The notes beneath the pieces were generated by a model. It made no database searches, was not told the origin of the DNA, and saw only the letters and a program-made list of their open reading frames with translations. From IMG/VR virus record IMGVR_UViG_3300022074_000065, positions 1-51,730 of that record: 51,730 nt of DNA; one strand, written 5' to 3'. The position numbers and the translations under genes were made by a program. Below, one piece after another: positions 50,623 through 51,730 of the stretch (the first letter of the stretch is position 1; every line of letters starts with the position of its first letter). This DNA comes from a virus.

Positions 50623-51086
50623 TATGTTGATTTAGCTTGTATTACTATCCATTGTGTTCCATCAGACCAAACTGCACATCCATTAAATGCTTTGTTGATT
50701 TCATATGTTGCACCTCCATCTATATTCTCACCAACAGGTGCGGCTAAGTCAATTTTAGTATTAGCACCTATTGTACTATTATTTACAAAACGAATCTTTC
50801 TGTAAGGTATAGCTGTAGCACTAGGAAGAGTATATGTATACGTTCCGGAGTTACCTACCCAATCAAAGTCAACTATGTTAACCATTTCAGTAAGTGTACC
50901 GGTTCCTCCCGGCGAGGCAGTCACAAACAACACAGGTTCTATTTTTATAATTCCCTCTGAACAAGAATCACATATTTCATCTATTGTGTATGCATCTCTC
51001 TTAGAGTTCAGACTTGCTGAACCTCTGTTAGACGTATCAACAGAAGGAGCTACTCCATGAAATTTTGTACCATCAGGTATTGACAT
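50622..51086 (-). CDS. anchor-module tail protein (distant member, 154 residues)
   Basis: Residues 1-42 (MSIPDGTKFHGVAPSVDTSN, then RGSASLNSKRDAYTIDEICD) are a diverged copy of the anchor module of the fibre array. The rest is a beta domain (VEPVLFVTASPGGTGTLTEM-like strands and TYTLPSATAIPYRKIRFVN) ending QWIVIQAKST, similar to small phage head-of-fibre domains. It stands 2.1 kb upstream of the main array and has no W..YxPTxxE partner. It shows that the anchor is a reusable docking module. Confidence 0.6.
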   Translation of the reverse strand: MSIPDGTKFHGVAPSVDTSNRGSASLNSKRDAYTIDEICDSCSEGIIKIEPVLFVTASPGGTGTLTEMVNIVDFDWVGNSGTYTYTLPSATAIPYRKIRFVNNSTIGANTKIDLAAPVGENIDGGATYEINKAFNGCAVWSDGTQWIVIQAKST

Positions 51087-51088
51087 AA

Positions 51089-51337
51089 CTACGACTTTTT
51101 CTTTGTTCCTTTAAATCCTTTGAAGCTAGCAAGTCCTGCTAAAGTATTACTCGCTGTCTGTCTTGAACGTTTTCTAATATTATTCTTGACATTGTTATTA
51201 CCTAGGATTACATTTTCAGCTTGTGCATTTTTAACTGCTAAATCTGCAACTTGTTTGAAACTCGCAAGGGATTTATTTAAATTAGCAGATAAGGGACTCG
51301 ACCCTATCTCTGTTTTATTTTCTTTATCTTTGCTCAT
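51089..51337 (-). CDS. 82-residue basic, Asn/Lys-rich protein, first gene of the late strand
   Basis: MSKDKENKTEIGSSPLSANL then a helix (SLASFKQVADLAVKNAQAEN) and a basic tail (IRKRSRQTASNTLAGLASFK; GFKGTKKKS). Probably partly disordered and able to bind DNA or RNA. It lies next to the TAACTTTG box, whose predicted start is one base before this ATG, and 2 bases before the next gene. No family recognised. Confidence 0.55.
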   Translation of the reverse strand: MSKDKENKTEIGSSPLSANLNKSLASFKQVADLAVKNAQAENVILGNNNVKNNIRKRSRQTASNTLAGLASFKGFKGTKKKS

Positions 51338-51341
51338 AGTG

Positions 51342-51349
51342 CAAAGTTA
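51342..51349 (-). promoter_or_regulatory. TAACTTTG box at the divergent early/late boundary
   Basis: TAACTTTG on the minus strand lies in the 30-base gap between the divergent genes starting at 51337 and 51368. The predicted transcription start is near 51338. The rest of the gap is A/T only, so a + strand promoter may overlap the same bases, and a regulator bound there could affect both directions. Confidence 0.5.
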
Positions 51350-51367
51350 ATTAAATTAAATTTATTA

Positions 51368-51730
51368 GTGGATTCGCAAAACTACCTTAAATATTGGAGA
51401 GTAGTAAGATACTACATCAAAAAGAAATACAACCTTACCACAGCTGAGTTAGAGGTTCTTTTGTTTTTAAAAAGTGAAGGACGATTCTCTCGTGATGACT
51501 TTCAAAAATTTAATGAAGTTGTTAGTTGGGACAAGAAACGTTTTGAGAAACTAAGACAAGAAGGGTGGATAGAAAAGTTTAGAAACAGAGTAGGCAAAAG
51601 AAGAGCTTTGTATCAACTGACCTACAAATCTAAAAGAGTCATAGCTTCAGTATATTCAAAACTAAACGGAGATGAAATACCTACATCTGTATTTCAAGAT
51701 AAAAGTTATATGGACAAAGTATATAGAAAC
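51368..51730 (+). CDS. MarR-like winged-helix regulator, N-terminal part (3' end outside window)
   Basis: Open from GTG 51368 to the window end, 121 residues; no ATG is available upstream. NYLKYWRVVRYYIKKKYNLT begins an alpha1 helix; AELEVLLFLKSEGRFSRDDF and WDKKRFEKLRQEGWIEKFRN look like helix-turn-helix and recognition helices; GKRRALYQLTYKSKRVIAS is a beta wing followed by the dimer helix. This is the MarR-type winged helix order. It is divergent from the late genes, so it is probably an early regulator that could control the shared 30-base promoter region. Confidence 0.65.
   Translation, partial: MDSQNYLKYWRVVRYYIKKKYNLTTAELEVLLFLKSEGRFSRDDFQKFNEVVSWDKKRFEKLRQEGWIEKFRNRVGKRRALYQLTYKSKRVIASVYSKLNGDEIPTSVFQDKSYMDKVYRN

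Noticed and set aside
1-51730. tRNA genes, CRISPR arrays, insertion sequences and an integrase
   Set aside because: No cloverleaf, no regularly spaced repeats, no transposase or integrase motif was recognised on either strand; subtle cases could escape reading by eye.
1-51730. Stop-codon reassignment, as known in some crAss-like phages
   Set aside because: TAG ends genes at 307-309, 7448-7446 and 37920-37918, TGA ends others, and no in-frame stop was needed to complete any domain.

Overview
The window is part of a tailed bacteriophage genome, most probably a short-tailed (podovirus-like) double-stranded DNA phage of a Bacteroidota/Flavobacteria host, probably marine. The evidence is low GC, genes packed with ATGA and TAATG overlaps, recurrent TAnnTTTG promoter boxes of the Bacteroidota -7 type, and a structural module resembling crAss-like and related phages: terminase, portal, scaffold, HK97-type capsid, two ring/adaptor proteins, and a stabilisation-type tail protein with the motif MNKSLDERLLPNGQYIDA. 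TAA, TGA and TAG all end genes, so there is no sign of stop-codon reassignment. Both ends cut through genes, so the genome is incomplete here. No DNA polymerase, integrase, tRNA or CRISPR array was seen.

Layout. Positions 1-7449 (+ strand) hold replication and recombination genes: the end of a RecB/RecE-like nuclease, an SSB-like protein, a terminator, an 11-bp tandem repeat, a primase-SF3 helicase, an SF2 helicase, a VRR-NUC nuclease, a lone DnaA domain-IV protein, an HNH protein, a PD-(D/E)XK-like protein and several tiny genes. The strand switches at 7446-7449, where two genes overlap tail to tail by 4 bp. From 7446 to 51337 everything is on the minus strand and reads from right to left: small basic proteins with a membrane protein (51337-48507), a tail-fibre array (48498-41955), small proteins and a BspA-like adhesin (41948-39123), lysis (39086-37625), head assembly (37550-28316), tail (28227-19052), then a cupin and three internal-virion-like proteins including a 2682-residue giant (19032-7604). 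At 51368 a + strand winged-helix regulator starts and runs off the window.

How it works together. TAnnTTTG boxes start at least nine minus-strand units, and two of them directly abut hairpin terminators. A GroES-like gene lies beside the terminase genes, suggesting phage-supplied folding help for head proteins.

The most interesting system is the fibre array. A shared N-terminal module of about 45 residues is joined to different bodies in five proteins. Three large beta-helix fibres are each followed directly by a small gene of one family (W...YxPTxxE). The 5' ends of two fibre genes carry a 45-bp identical stretch. This looks like a modular, duplicated receptor-binding system with dedicated partner or chaperone genes.
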